From contig NZ_AP024845.1 of NCBI RefSeq assembly GCF_020892095.1, positions 186,001 to 250,000 on the forward strand: a DNA stretch of 64,000 nucleotides, read 5' to 3'. The notes under the pieces were generated by a model, which made no database searches, had not been told where the DNA came from, and saw nothing but the letters and a program-made list of their open reading frames with translations. Position numbers and translations under genes: made by a program. This stretch comes from Claveliimonas bilis. Its GTDB lineage: Bacteria; Bacillota; Clostridia; Lachnospirales; Lachnospiraceae. Each line of letters begins with the position of its first letter. Position 1 is the stretch's first letter. Shown here piece after piece: positions 42,036 to 50,956 of this stretch.

Positions 42036-42746
42036 CTATCCCAAAATCCACATCTTCCACACTGCAAAAAACTCTCTTACTGCATAATTAAGAAGCAAGA
42101 TCCTGCTGCACCCTGCCGGAATGCCGCATGTATTTTGATATCCAAGTTTCCTGGCGTATTGTCTTGCCCTGTAAATATGAAAATTATTGGTCACAATCCC
42201 CACCGGACAATTCATATCCGGAAGCATTGCTGCCGAAAACGCAAGGTTTTCTTTTGTCGTCGTTGACTGATCTTCCATTTCAATGCAGCTCTCTTTTATC
42301 CCATGCTGCTGAAGATACTTCTTCATTGCCTCTGCCTCAGTGACTGTTTCACCCGTACCTCGCCCCCCGGAAACAATGATCCGGGTCTTTGGAAATTTCT
42401 CTTTATACTGCATCGCCTTATCCAAACGTCTTTTTAACGAATTTGTAACTTGATCGCCCTCTATATGTGCGCCCAATACGATCAGGTAGTCGCACTTCTT
42501 TTCCTGCTTATTCAAAAGTTCCGAAAAAATTCTGATCTCTACAGCCAAAAAAATAAAAACAGCAACGGAAAAAGTAAACCACACCACCGTTTCCAGCCAT
42601 TCCGGAAGATATGCCGTCAGCAGACGGACAGCCAGACAGCCGATCCCGGCCGCCGCCCAGAAGCCTGCAAATGTAGAGGTCCACTTTCCCATTGCCAGAC
42701 GTATTAATACAAAATACAACAGACAGAATATACCCAGTTCAGTCAT
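42036..42746 (-). CDS. YdcF/SanA family (DUF218) membrane protein
   Basis: 236 residues. Two to three N-terminal membrane helices (about 5-70), then a DUF218 domain: DYLIVLGAHIEGDQVT, RLDKAMQYKEKFPKTRIIVSGGRG, TEAEAMKKYLQQHGI, EDQSTTTKENLAFS and VTNNFHIYRARQYARKLG. These are the conserved acidic and Asn/His positions of the family, linked to envelope integrity and possibly S-adenosylmethionine or lipid-carrier binding. Function in this organism unknown. Confidence 0.88.
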   Translation of the reverse strand: MTELGIFCLLYFVLIRLAMGKWTSTFAGFWAAAGIGCLAVRLLTAYLPEWLETVVWFTFSVAVFIFLAVEIRIFSELLNKQEKKCDYLIVLGAHIEGDQVTNSLKRRLDKAMQYKEKFPKTRIIVSGGRGTGETVTEAEAMKKYLQQHGIKESCIEMEDQSTTTKENLAFSAAMLPDMNCPVGIVTNNFHIYRARQYARKLGYQNTCGIPAGCSRILLLNYAVREFFAVWKMWILG

Positions 42747-42749
42747 TTT

Positions 42750-43256
42750 CTATCTTCCGCAGCACTTTTTATACTTCTTTCCGCTTCCGCATGGGCAAGG
42801 ATCGTTTCGTCCCACTTTTTTGCCCTTGCGTATTGTACCGGATTCCTTCTGCTCTTTGTATAGTTTTTTCCGTTCTTCCTCTGAAAAAATTTCTTTCCAC
42901 TGCGGCAGTTCATAAAGCCAGTCCGCCTTTGCAGCCACCATATTTTTATACAGAAGTTCTTTATCATATACAAGGTTTACTTCTGTATCCTCATCCATTG
43001 TCTCAATCGGATTCGGAACTTTCAGACTCTCATCAATGCCGTCCAGAAAACCTACCATTGTCATGACGCTCTGATGATATCTTTCAGCCAGCTCTTTTAC
43101 TGTCCCTCTTACCTCTTCTTCCGGATTAGAAAGAAGCTGTTCGTAGATCTCCTTTTCAATCTGAAAATAGGATGCCCAGAATTGCTGAAGCTGTCCTCTG
43201 TCTGATTTTTCATTATAAGCAACTGCTCTCCACTGCTCTAATAATGTATTGCTCAT
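42750..43256 (-). CDS. SEC-C motif protein
   Basis: 168 residues. A helical N-terminal domain of no recognised family is followed by a C-terminal SEC-C zinc motif [20 protein letters not shown], the same zinc finger as at the end of SecA. Soluble, no signal peptide. Stand-alone SEC-C proteins may contact ribosomes or the secretion machinery; this is inference. The ydcF-like gene starts 3 bases after its stop, so the two are cotranscribed. Confidence 0.88.
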   Translation of the reverse strand: MSNTLLEQWRAVAYNEKSDRGQLQQFWASYFQIEKEIYEQLLSNPEEEVRGTVKELAERYHQSVMTMVGFLDGIDESLKVPNPIETMDEDTEVNLVYDKELLYKNMVAAKADWLYELPQWKEIFSEEERKKLYKEQKESGTIRKGKKVGRNDPCPCGSGKKYKKCCGR

Positions 43257-43427
43257 ATTCTATATACTCCTTTGTAAGTTATTCTGCACGAATTATTATA
43301 TACCATTTTCCATTTTTTTCAAAGAGCCAGTATTTGATTTTTTCACTGTTTCCATATATAATATGAAACATCTGACAAACTTGCGGCAAAAGCTTCCTCT
43401 TGCTGCATAAAGAAAGGATTTCTGCTT

Positions 43428-43682
43428 ATGAAAAAAATGAAACGTTTTCTTGCATTGTTCGGCGCTGTTTTGCTTTTCGCCTTATATGGAAGCACTTTAT
43501 TTTTTGCTTTCACAGACCGCTCTGCTGCAATGGGAATGCTGAAAGCTTCCATTGCCTGTACGATCATTATCCCTGTCCTTCTTTATGCCTACACACTGGT
43601 ATACAAAAATATCAGAGGCGATCACCAGAAGCCAGATGAGCTTTCCTATAAGGATGATACGGAACAGGATAATCAAACGTAA
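43428..43682 (+). CDS. Small two-helix membrane protein
   Basis: 84 residues, plus strand, with AGAAAGGA before the ATG. Two hydrophobic helices (FLALFGAVLLFALYGSTLFF and ASIACTIIIPVLLYAYTLVY), then a charged cytoplasmic tail (RGDHQKPDELSYKDDTEQ). No known domain. Its last 10 bases overlap, on the other strand, the end of a 51-codon gene. Confidence 0.7.
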   Translation: MKKMKRFLALFGAVLLFALYGSTLFFAFTDRSAAMGMLKASIACTIIIPVLLYAYTLVYKNIRGDHQKPDELSYKDDTEQDNQT

Positions 43683-43828
43683 AGCTCTGCCCACATCCAG
43701 GCGGGGCTCTTTTCTGTTTTTCTCTGTTCTTTTTTGGATTCTTTTTCTTTTATTTTTTGTCTTCTGTCCAGATATTCCTCCAGGGATATGATTTCCTGGC
43801 TGCCGCTTTTTCTCATATCATGTCTCAT
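43673..43828 (-). CDS. Putative 51-residue charged protein
   Basis: ATG 43828 has GGAGG 7 bases upstream. The product starts MRHDMRKSGSQEIISLEEYL, continues with a Lys/Glu/Arg-rich helix and ends SPAWMWAELYV. Its composition looks protein-like and the ribosome site is strong. It is tail-to-tail with the preceding plus-strand gene (10-base overlap). No family recognised. Upstream (43829-43998) is AT-rich with no other gene. Confidence 0.55.
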   Translation of the reverse strand: MRHDMRKSGSQEIISLEEYLDRRQKIKEKESKKEQRKTEKSPAWMWAELYV

Positions 43829-43998
43829 GTTCATACCTCCGTTCTTTACTGACTTTCTTTTTATCCAAATCTTTCGGCTTTATTATTATATTTGCCATTT
43901 TCCGATGTTATGACTCTTTTTGTTTACAGATTCAAGTATAGCAGTTAAATATGTACAGTCTGTGGAAAATAGATAAAATAAAACTAAGGAATTTCTTA

Positions 43999-44042
43999 AA
44001 AAAAGCGGAAAAATTGTCATCTTTGACACTTTTTCCGCTTTT
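43999..44042 (-). terminator. Terminator of purA
   Basis: AAAAGCGGAAAAA (44001-44013) pairs with TTTTTCCGCTTTT (44030-44042), with TTGTCA/TGACA inside. On the minus strand it ends in seven T. It lies 45 bases after the purA stop. Confidence 0.85.
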
Positions 44043-44086
44043 GTACGAACTATTTTTCAATTTTATTTGTTATATCCGCCCTTTAA

Positions 44087-45361
44087 TTACCGATAAATAA
44101 TATCATGACGCCCCGGTCCATTTGAGATCATTGTAATCGGGTATCCAATCTCCTTTTCTACGAACTCTATATAATTTCTGCAGTTTTCCGGAAGATCTTC
44201 ATACTTTTTAATTCCACGGATATCGCACTTCCATCCCGGAAGCTTCTTTAATACAGGTTTTGCCTTTTCCAGAAGATGTGTAGTCGGGAAGTCTGTTGTC
44301 ACTTCTCCGTCAATTTCATATCCCACGCATACAGGAATCTCATCCAGATATCCCAGAACATCCAGAACCGTGAAAGCCACATCTGTCGTTCCCTGCAGCC
44401 TGCAGCCATATTTGGAAGCAACACAGTCAAACCATCCCATACGTCTCGGACGTCCTGTGGTAGCTCCAAATTCACCTCCGTCGCCTCCCCGGCGGCGAAG
44501 CTCATCTGCCTCTTCCCCGAAGATCTCACTGACAAAAGCTCCTGCCCCTACAGCGCTGGAATATGCTTTGCACACTGTGATGATCTTTTTAATCTCATAT
44601 GGAGGGATTCCCGCTCCGATTGCACCGTATGCAGCAAGGGTGGAAGAAGAAGTGACCATCGGATAAATTCCGTGATCGGGATCCTTCAGAGAACCAAGCT
44701 GTCCCTCCAGAAGGATTTCTTTCCCTTCCTTCAGCGCATTATGAAGGAACAATGCCACATCACACACATATGGCTCTATCATTCTTTTATATTCTTGCAA
44801 CTCATTATATAAATCAGCAGGATCTATCAATGGCTTATGGTAGAGATGCTCAAGCAGTACATTTTTCTGTTCCGCCACGCGTACTGTCTTTTCCTTCAGA
44901 AGCTCATCATCAAACAACTCGCTCACCTGGAAGCCGATTTTCGCATACTTATCTGAATAAAACGGCGCGATTCCGGACTTTGTAGAGCCAAAAGATTTGC
45001 CTCCCAGCCTTTCTTCCTCATAGGCATCAAAATTTTTGTGATAGGACATTACCATCTGCGCGCGGTCCGATACAAGGATCTTCGGCATAGGAACCCCCTT
45101 TTCCACAATGGACTGGATCTCCTCAAATAACCTCGGCACATCAAGGGCCACTCCATTTCCAATGATACTTGTTGTATGGCTGTAGAATACGCCGGAAGGC
45201 AGTGTATGAAGTGCGAATTTACCATAATCATTTATGATCGTGTGCCCTGCATTGGCTCCTCCCTGGAAACGGACAATAATATCCGCATTTTCTCCCAGCA
45301 TATCGGTAATCTTCCCTTTACCTTCATCGCCCCAGTTGGCGCCTACTACTGCTTTTACCAT
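44087..45361 (-). CDS. purA: Adenylosuccinate synthetase
   Basis: 424 residues. GTP-dependent joining of IMP and aspartate on the way to AMP. The N-terminal GTP loop is GANWGDEGKGKITDML, with the catalytic Asp and Lys; GQLGSLKDPDHGIYPMVTSS holds the family signature in a slightly divergent form (GQLGSLKD in place of the usual GAQG..LDID). RRRGGDGGEFGATTGRPRRM is the switch-like loop. It is monocistronic with its own terminator and about 130 bases of leader. With purB, purC, purF and purL, it is one of five purine genes in this window. Confidence 0.96.
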   Translation of the reverse strand: MVKAVVGANWGDEGKGKITDMLGENADIIVRFQGGANAGHTIINDYGKFALHTLPSGVFYSHTTSIIGNGVALDVPRLFEEIQSIVEKGVPMPKILVSDRAQMVMSYHKNFDAYEEERLGGKSFGSTKSGIAPFYSDKYAKIGFQVSELFDDELLKEKTVRVAEQKNVLLEHLYHKPLIDPADLYNELQEYKRMIEPYVCDVALFLHNALKEGKEILLEGQLGSLKDPDHGIYPMVTSSSTLAAYGAIGAGIPPYEIKKIITVCKAYSSAVGAGAFVSEIFGEEADELRRRGGDGGEFGATTGRPRRMGWFDCVASKYGCRLQGTTDVAFTVLDVLGYLDEIPVCVGYEIDGEVTTDFPTTHLLEKAKPVLKKLPGWKCDIRGIKKYEDLPENCRNYIEFVEKEIGYPITMISNGPGRHDIIYR

Positions 45362-45488
45362 ATCAATTCCTCCTGTGTGTCATTTACATTACTATCCAAT
45401 AGCTGCTCTTTAACAGCCATAAGCATTATACTATATTTTTTTCTTATTGTACATTATTATTTTTGCTAATCTATCTGATTTCCTTCTT

Positions 45489-47048
45489 CTACATAAGAGG
45501 AGCAAAAAGACGCAGCATCTGACCTGCCAGTTTGGTCAGCATTGTTCTCTTTCTTACATCCAACAGGCTGATTTTGTGGCATTTTGCCAGAGTCTGCTGA
45601 AAATCTCTTTCAATTTTATCGATAACTGAATTGTTATAAATAAATACACCGCATTCAAAGTGCAGATACAAGCTCCGATAGTCCAAGTTGATCGTTCCGA
45701 CTGTTGCCGTATCGTCATCTGAGACAAAGACTTTCGCATGTACAAATCCCGGTGTATATTCATAGATCTGCACTCCTGCCCGGATCAATTCTCTGTAATA
45801 AGTTTTAGCCAATGCAAATGCGTACCATTTATCCGGTATATGCGGCATGATAATGATTACTTCGATTCCGCTCTTTGCAGTTCTTGTAAGCGCAGAGATC
45901 ATCTCACTGTCCAATATAAGATAAGGCGTCATAATATGCACATATTTCTTTGCGTGATTCAATATATGGAAATAGACTTCTTCCCCTACGTTTTCGTTAT
46001 CAAAAGGACTGTCCCCATAGGGGAGCACATATCCCAATTCCCTTCTCAGTCCGTCTTTTCTGGGCGTCAGATACCGCTGATACCTCTCCGGCCGCTTTTC
46101 ATCGATGTTCCACAGCTGCAGAAACATCATTGTAAGGCTCTGCACTGCATCCCCTTTCAGCATAACCGCCGTATCCTTCCAGTGCCCGAATCTTTCTTTT
46201 CGATTGATATATTCATCACCCAAATTAATTCCGCCGGTAAAACCGACCTTTCCATCTATCACACAGATCTTTCTATGGTCGCGGTTATTCTGTACTGTGG
46301 ACAAAAAAGGCTTGATAGGGTTCATCATCTTACACCTTATTCCTCTGCTTTCCAGCTCTGAAGGATAATCGTAGGGAAGCATGGAAATCGCGCAAGTGCC
46401 GTCATACATAAATCTGACTTCCACCCCTTCTCTTGCTTTCCGGGTGAGGACCTTCAAAATACTGTCCCACATATACCCTTTCTCCACAATAAAGTATTCC
46501 ATAAAAATATATTTCCGGGCTTTTTCCAATTCCGGGATCATTGCACGGAACTTATCCTCACCCAGCGGGAAATAAGTGATTTCCGTATTACGATATACCG
46601 GAAATCCCAGGTGATGAGACAGATAATATGCAAGATTGGCATTTGCCGGCTTGCTGGCTCTAAGAGCATCTACCACATCCATGTCCTGCAGCATATATGA
46701 GTCTGTCTCGATCCGGAGCGTGGCCAGGCGTTTCCCCATCCAGCGCACTCCCCCCTGCGTTTTTACATATATATAGAAAAGTGTTCCCACTGCCGGAAGT
46801 CCTACAATACACAACATCCATGTCATTTTAAAAGCAGGGTTATCTTCAGAATTAATAATGTAGATTACCACAATGACACTCAATACCGTAATCGCCCCAT
46901 GGATAAACATTGCATATCTTTGCAGCAGATTCGTTGTAACGACAAATATTCCAAGCTGTATCAGGATCAGTAAAAGAATGAAACCCGTCCGGCTGAATAT
47001 AATTCTTGACAGGCCTTTCTTTGCCTTTCCCGGTTCTTTGTAAGCCAT
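45489..47048 (-). CDS. cls: Cardiolipin synthase
   Basis: 519 residues from ATG 47048 (AAGGAGG 6 bases upstream; 18 further codons lack an SD). Two or three N-terminal membrane helices, then two phospholipase-D HKD motifs: HRKICVIDGKVGFTGGIN and HAKVFVSDDDTATVGTINLD. It condenses phosphatidylglycerol molecules to cardiolipin at the membrane. Single gene, with a 24-base tandem repeat just upstream. Confidence 0.95.
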   Translation of the reverse strand: MAYKEPGKAKKGLSRIIFSRTGFILLLILIQLGIFVVTTNLLQRYAMFIHGAITVLSVIVVIYIINSEDNPAFKMTWMLCIVGLPAVGTLFYIYVKTQGGVRWMGKRLATLRIETDSYMLQDMDVVDALRASKPANANLAYYLSHHLGFPVYRNTEITYFPLGEDKFRAMIPELEKARKYIFMEYFIVEKGYMWDSILKVLTRKAREGVEVRFMYDGTCAISMLPYDYPSELESRGIRCKMMNPIKPFLSTVQNNRDHRKICVIDGKVGFTGGINLGDEYINRKERFGHWKDTAVMLKGDAVQSLTMMFLQLWNIDEKRPERYQRYLTPRKDGLRRELGYVLPYGDSPFDNENVGEEVYFHILNHAKKYVHIMTPYLILDSEMISALTRTAKSGIEVIIIMPHIPDKWYAFALAKTYYRELIRAGVQIYEYTPGFVHAKVFVSDDDTATVGTINLDYRSLYLHFECGVFIYNNSVIDKIERDFQQTLAKCHKISLLDVRKRTMLTKLAGQMLRLFAPLM

Positions 47049-47107
47049 ATGTACCTCCTTCCAAACACAACATATAGTGTACCATACTTTCAAGATCTCC
47101 ACAACTC

Positions 47108-47155
47108 ATCTGCAGTGAATCCGAACTGTCTATCTGCAGTGAATCCGAACTGTCT
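47108..47155. repeat. Tandem duplication of a 24-base unit upstream of cls
   Basis: Two exact adjacent copies (47108-47131 and 47132-47155) of a unit beginning ATCTGCAGTGAATCCGAACT, about 60 bases before the cls start. The copy number may vary by slippage and might affect the cls promoter. Confidence 0.9.
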
Positions 47156-47279
47156 ATACTCTTCCAAACAGAAGGTCCAAATTCAGTACAATATTTAACG
47201 CTCCCCCCTTCCTTTTTCTTTCGAAAAGTATTACAATATATCTTAACATATTTGCAAAGCAGAGAAAGGAGCCACATAT

Positions 47280-47540
47280 ATGTCTAAATGGTTAAAACGT
47301 TTATTAGGACTGGCCGCTGTAGGAAGTGCAATTGCCGGACTTATTTATTATCTGAAAAAGTCTTCTAAAGATACACCGGAAGAAGATTCTGATGACTTTG
47401 AAGACGATGACTTTGATCTTGATAATGATCTGAAACCTGTCACCGACCGTGAATATGTCCCCCTTGGCGGAACCCCGAAGGAAACGGAAGAAACAGCCGA
47501 AGAGGAAAGCAACTCTGAAGAGGAAGATTCTGAGGATTAA
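47280..47540 (+). CDS. Small membrane-anchored acidic protein
   Basis: 86 residues, plus strand. GAAAGGAG lies 9 bases before the ATG. One N-terminal helix (LLGLAAVGSAIAGLIYYLKK), then a very acidic Asp/Glu/Ser tail (EEDSDDFEDDDFDLDNDL onward) with a PVTDREYVPLG island. Topology is probably N-terminal anchor with an acidic cytoplasmic or surface tail. No family recognised. It ends at a strong terminator. Confidence 0.75.
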   Translation: MSKWLKRLLGLAAVGSAIAGLIYYLKKSSKDTPEEDSDDFEDDDFDLDNDLKPVTDREYVPLGGTPKETEETAEEESNSEEEDSED

Positions 47541-47593
47541 AAAATAACAGAGGATACAGCGGAATGTAATTTCGTTGTATTCTCTGTTATTTT
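47541..47593. terminator. Bidirectional terminator
   Basis: AAAATAACAGAGGATACA (47541-47558) pairs with TGTATTCTCTGTTATTTT (47575-47593), flanked by A- and T-runs. It serves the plus-strand acidic protein and the minus-strand MocR gene. Confidence 0.9.
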
Positions 47594-47596
47594 TTA

Positions 47597-49030
47597 TCAA
47601 TTTTTCCAGATTTCCCCAAGGACAGCGCACGCCTCTTTAATCTTCTCTTCCGACATATTGGCATATCCAAGCAAAATCGTTGCTTCTTCCCTTTTCTCGT
47701 CCTCATCTACAATATAATCGGATAATCCGTATACTTTAATCCCTTCTTCCGCCGCCCGGAGAATCAACTCTGACTCTTCCCGGCCTCCCGGGAAATGCAA
47801 AAGAAGATGCACACCTGCATTTTCTCCGGATATCCGGCATTGTCCTGCCAATGGCCGAAGTCCCAGGATCAACTGGTCATGGCGGCTTTTATAGAGCGCC
47901 CTTGTCTTATTCAGATGACGCTCATAATAGCCTTCCTCAATAAATCGGCATACGATCAGCTGATCTACTTTGGAAACAGTGGAGCTTAAAAACCGGCACT
48001 TTTGCTGGTAGGCTTCACAAAGCTCCGGTGGAAGCACCATATAGCTTAAACGGATAGCCGGAGCAATCGACTTTGAAAATGTGCCGAGATACACTACTTT
48101 TCCATGGGCATCATAGCCCTGAAGGGCCGGGATCGGTTTCCCTTTATAGCGAAATTCACTGTCATAATCATCTTCTACAATATAGCGTCCTTCTTCCTCC
48201 TCCGCCCATTTCAAAAGCTCCATTCTTCTGCCTATAGGCATTACGATCCCTGTGGGATACTGATGGGACGGCGTAACATATGCAATATCTGCCCCTGATT
48301 TTCTAAGAGGATCTATCTTCATTCCCATCCCGTCCATAGGAACAGGCATCACTTTATACTCCTGACTTTGAAACAATCTGTAAGCCTTCTTATAAGTGGG
48401 GTTCTCTACTGCGATCACATGATCTCTTCCGATAATGGTGCAAAAAAGCATCATGAGATAATCGCTTCCGGCTCCCACGATAACCTGTTCCGGGGTACAG
48501 TTCACTCCTCTTGCCTGATACAGATACCGGCAGATCACACTCCGAAACTCATACTCACCTCTTGGATCTCCCAGCCGGAACAGTTCCGTGCGGTCATCGG
48601 ATAAAATCTCTCTTGATAGCTTCCGCCAGGTATTATAGGGAAAACTTTTCAGATCCACTCCATTGGGAGTAAAATCATACTTGATTTTCTTTTCCCCGTT
48701 TATTTCCATTTGTTCCCTGGACTCCTCTTTTTTCTCCAGAAAAGAATCCTTTTTTCTTTCCGCCTCCAAATGATACAGCTCGTCCACCTGCGCTACAAAA
48801 AAACCTCTGTAAGGCACTGATTCAATATATCCCTCAGATAAAAGCTGTTCATAGGCAAGTTCCACCGTGCTTCTGCTGACCTCCAGGTAAGAGGAGAGCG
48901 CTCTTGTAGACGGAAGCTTCTCCTTGCACAGGATCCTTCCGGCTCTGATCTCATCTTTAATATAAGTGTAAATCTGCTCATAAAGAGGCTCTTTATCTGA
49001 CGGTCGTAAATTAATCGTTAATTCATGCAT
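47597..49030 (-). CDS. MocR/PdxR-type GntR regulator with aminotransferase domain
   Basis: 477 residues. An N-terminal GntR winged helix (residues 13-80: PLYEQIYTYIKDEIRAGRI, then LPSTRALSSYLEVSRSTVEL) is joined by a charged linker to a fold-type I aminotransferase domain, with VEDDYDSEFRY and the PLP Lys in YLGTFSKSIAPAIRLSY. Such proteins sense PLP or an amino acid and control vitamin B6 or amino-acid genes. No pdxS/pdxT or aminotransferase operon lies beside it, so the target is unknown. It is 10 bases downstream of glnS, giving a possible cotranscript. Confidence 0.9.
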   Translation of the reverse strand: MHELTINLRPSDKEPLYEQIYTYIKDEIRAGRILCKEKLPSTRALSSYLEVSRSTVELAYEQLLSEGYIESVPYRGFFVAQVDELYHLEAERKKDSFLEKKEESREQMEINGEKKIKYDFTPNGVDLKSFPYNTWRKLSREILSDDRTELFRLGDPRGEYEFRSVICRYLYQARGVNCTPEQVIVGAGSDYLMMLFCTIIGRDHVIAVENPTYKKAYRLFQSQEYKVMPVPMDGMGMKIDPLRKSGADIAYVTPSHQYPTGIVMPIGRRMELLKWAEEEEGRYIVEDDYDSEFRYKGKPIPALQGYDAHGKVVYLGTFSKSIAPAIRLSYMVLPPELCEAYQQKCRFLSSTVSKVDQLIVCRFIEEGYYERHLNKTRALYKSRHDQLILGLRPLAGQCRISGENAGVHLLLHFPGGREESELILRAAEEGIKVYGLSDYIVDEDEKREEATILLGYANMSEEKIKEACAVLGEIWKN

Positions 49031-49040
49031 GGTTCCTTCT

Positions 49041-50708
49041 TTATTTCGGTAATTTAAATGAACTCTTCAGCGAAACGATCCTGTTAAACACCAGTGCATC
49101 CGGAGCGGAATCTTTGGCGTCAATGCAGAAATATCCGTTCCGTACAAACTGGAAACTGTCATACGCCCCACATCCGTCAAAGCTCGGTTCCACATAGCAG
49201 TTCCTTCGGATTTCCAGAGAATTGGGATTCAGATTTAAAGAACCATCTTCCTTATTATAGACGCCCTTTTCTTCATCAACCAGATTCTCGTACAGCCGAA
49301 CCTCTGCTTTCTGTGCATGGCTGGCCGGCACCCAGTGGATCGTTCCTTTTACCTTCCGTCCGGTAAATCCTGTCCCTGCCTTTGTCTCCGGATCATATGT
49401 CACATGCACTACTGTTACATTTCCCTGTTCATCTGTTTCATATCCTACACATTTCACAAAATAAGCATGCATCAGGCGCACTTCATTTCCCGGAAACAGA
49501 CGGAAATATTTCTTCGGCGGCTCGATCATAAAGTCATCCCGTTCGATGAACAGCTCCCGCTCAAAAGGAACCTTTCGCGTCCCCAGGTCTTCATTTTCCA
49601 GGTTGTTGGCAACATCCAGATATTCCACCTGGTCTTCCGGATAATTGTCGATCACCAGTTTAATGGGATCCAGCACCGCCATCATACGCGGACGCTTCAT
49701 TTTCAAGTCCTCCCGGATACAGTATTCCAGCATCGCGTAATCCACAGAGCTCTGGCTCTTGGAAACACCGCACATATCCACAAACATTTTAATGGATTCC
49801 GGTGTAAATCCGCGGCGGCGAAGGGCCGCAATAGAAACAAGGCGCGGGTCATCCCATCCATCCACAATACCATCCTGCACCAGCTTCTTAATGTAACGTT
49901 TTCCTGTCACAACATTTGTCAGATACAGCTTGGCAAACTCGATCTGACGCGGAGCCGGATCAAACTCACATTCTCTTACCACCCAGTCATACAGCGGTCT
50001 GTGATCTTCAAATTCCAGTGTACAGATGGAGTGGGTAATCTTTTCCACCGCATCCTCAATAGGGTGAGCGAAATCATACATCGGATAAATACACCATTTA
50101 TCTCCTGTATTGTGATGGGACATATGCGCCACACGGTAAATAATAGGATCTCTCATATTGATATTAGGCGAGGACATATCAATTTTTGCACGAAGAACTC
50201 TTTTTCCATCTTCCACCCGGCCGTTTTTCATCTCTTCAAAAAGCGCTAAATTTTCTTCCACAGAACGCTCTCTGTAAGGACTGTTTTTCCCCGGTTCTGT
50301 CAACGTTCCGCGGTACTCCCTGATTTCTTCGGGGCTTAAGTCACAGACATAAGCTTTTCCTTTTTTGATCAGTTTTACTGCACATTCATACATAATATCA
50401 AAATAGTCGGATGCATAGTACAGATGATCACCAAAGTCAGCCCCCAGCCATTCCACATCTTTTTTGATGGATTCCACAAATTCCATATCTTCTTTTGTAG
50501 GATTTGTGTCATCAAACCTTAAATGAAATGTTCCATTATATTTTTTTGCAAGTCCATAATTTAAAAGAATTGATTTTGCATGCCCAATATGAAGATAACC
50601 GTTTGGTTCCGGCGGAAACCGGGTGCAAACATTCTGATAAACACCTTCTGCCAGATCTTTATCTATTTCCTGTTCAATAAAATTTTTAGAAACCACTTCT
50701 TCTCCCAT
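49041..50708 (-). CDS. glnS: Glutaminyl-tRNA synthetase
   Basis: 555 residues, class I. The start has AGGAGG 5 bases upstream. The HIGH-type motif [15 protein letters not shown] follows the N-terminus, and [15 protein letters not shown] and [20 protein letters not shown] are GlnRS-specific. The KMSKS loop is varied to [12 protein letters not shown] where Proteobacteria have VMSKRKL. It attaches glutamine directly to tRNA-Gln, so this organism need not depend on the GatCAB route for that tRNA. The presence of both gltX and glnS in one window supports a discriminating GluRS. Confidence 0.96.
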   Translation of the reverse strand: MGEEVVSKNFIEQEIDKDLAEGVYQNVCTRFPPEPNGYLHIGHAKSILLNYGLAKKYNGTFHLRFDDTNPTKEDMEFVESIKKDVEWLGADFGDHLYYASDYFDIMYECAVKLIKKGKAYVCDLSPEEIREYRGTLTEPGKNSPYRERSVEENLALFEEMKNGRVEDGKRVLRAKIDMSSPNINMRDPIIYRVAHMSHHNTGDKWCIYPMYDFAHPIEDAVEKITHSICTLEFEDHRPLYDWVVRECEFDPAPRQIEFAKLYLTNVVTGKRYIKKLVQDGIVDGWDDPRLVSIAALRRRGFTPESIKMFVDMCGVSKSQSSVDYAMLEYCIREDLKMKRPRMMAVLDPIKLVIDNYPEDQVEYLDVANNLENEDLGTRKVPFERELFIERDDFMIEPPKKYFRLFPGNEVRLMHAYFVKCVGYETDEQGNVTVVHVTYDPETKAGTGFTGRKVKGTIHWVPASHAQKAEVRLYENLVDEEKGVYNKEDGSLNLNPNSLEIRRNCYVEPSFDGCGAYDSFQFVRNGYFCIDAKDSAPDALVFNRIVSLKSSFKLPK

Positions 50709-50849
50709 GGCAACCTCCTGCTAACTATAATCTAATCATGGCTTTTATCTTATCATACTTCCAAAAAATCGACAATAGAATTATTTTCAAAAACCATTGA
50801 CAAACCACCTTGCATATTGTATATTAATCACGTTGCATAAAAAATATGT

Positions 50850-50922
50850 GCTGCCTTGGCTCAGTCGGTAGAGCGTCGCCTTGGTAAGGCGGAGGTCGGC
50901 GGTTCAAGTCCGCTAGGCAGCT
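50850..50922 (+). tRNA. tRNA-Thr (anticodon GGT)
   Basis: 73 bases. Acceptor arms GCTGCCT/AGGCAGC pair fully. The anticodon stem CGCC/GGCG encloses TTGGTAA (anticodon GGT), and the T-arm is GGCGGTTCAAGTCCGCT. CCA is not encoded. A hairpin terminator follows. Confidence 0.96.
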
Positions 50923-50927
50923 TGAAA

Positions 50928-50956
50928 AGAACTCCTGAATATCAGGAGTTCTTTTT
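50928..50956. terminator. Terminator shared by tRNA-Thr and the CNNM gene
   Basis: AGAACTCCTGA-ATA-TCAGGAGTTCT followed by a T-run on the plus strand, and by TTTTC on the minus strand. The stop codon of the CNNM/CorC gene lies inside the hairpin. Confidence 0.9.

Noticed and set aside
49317-50249. 310-codon open frame on the plus strand
   Set aside because: Antisense to glnS, whose catalytic motifs are clear.
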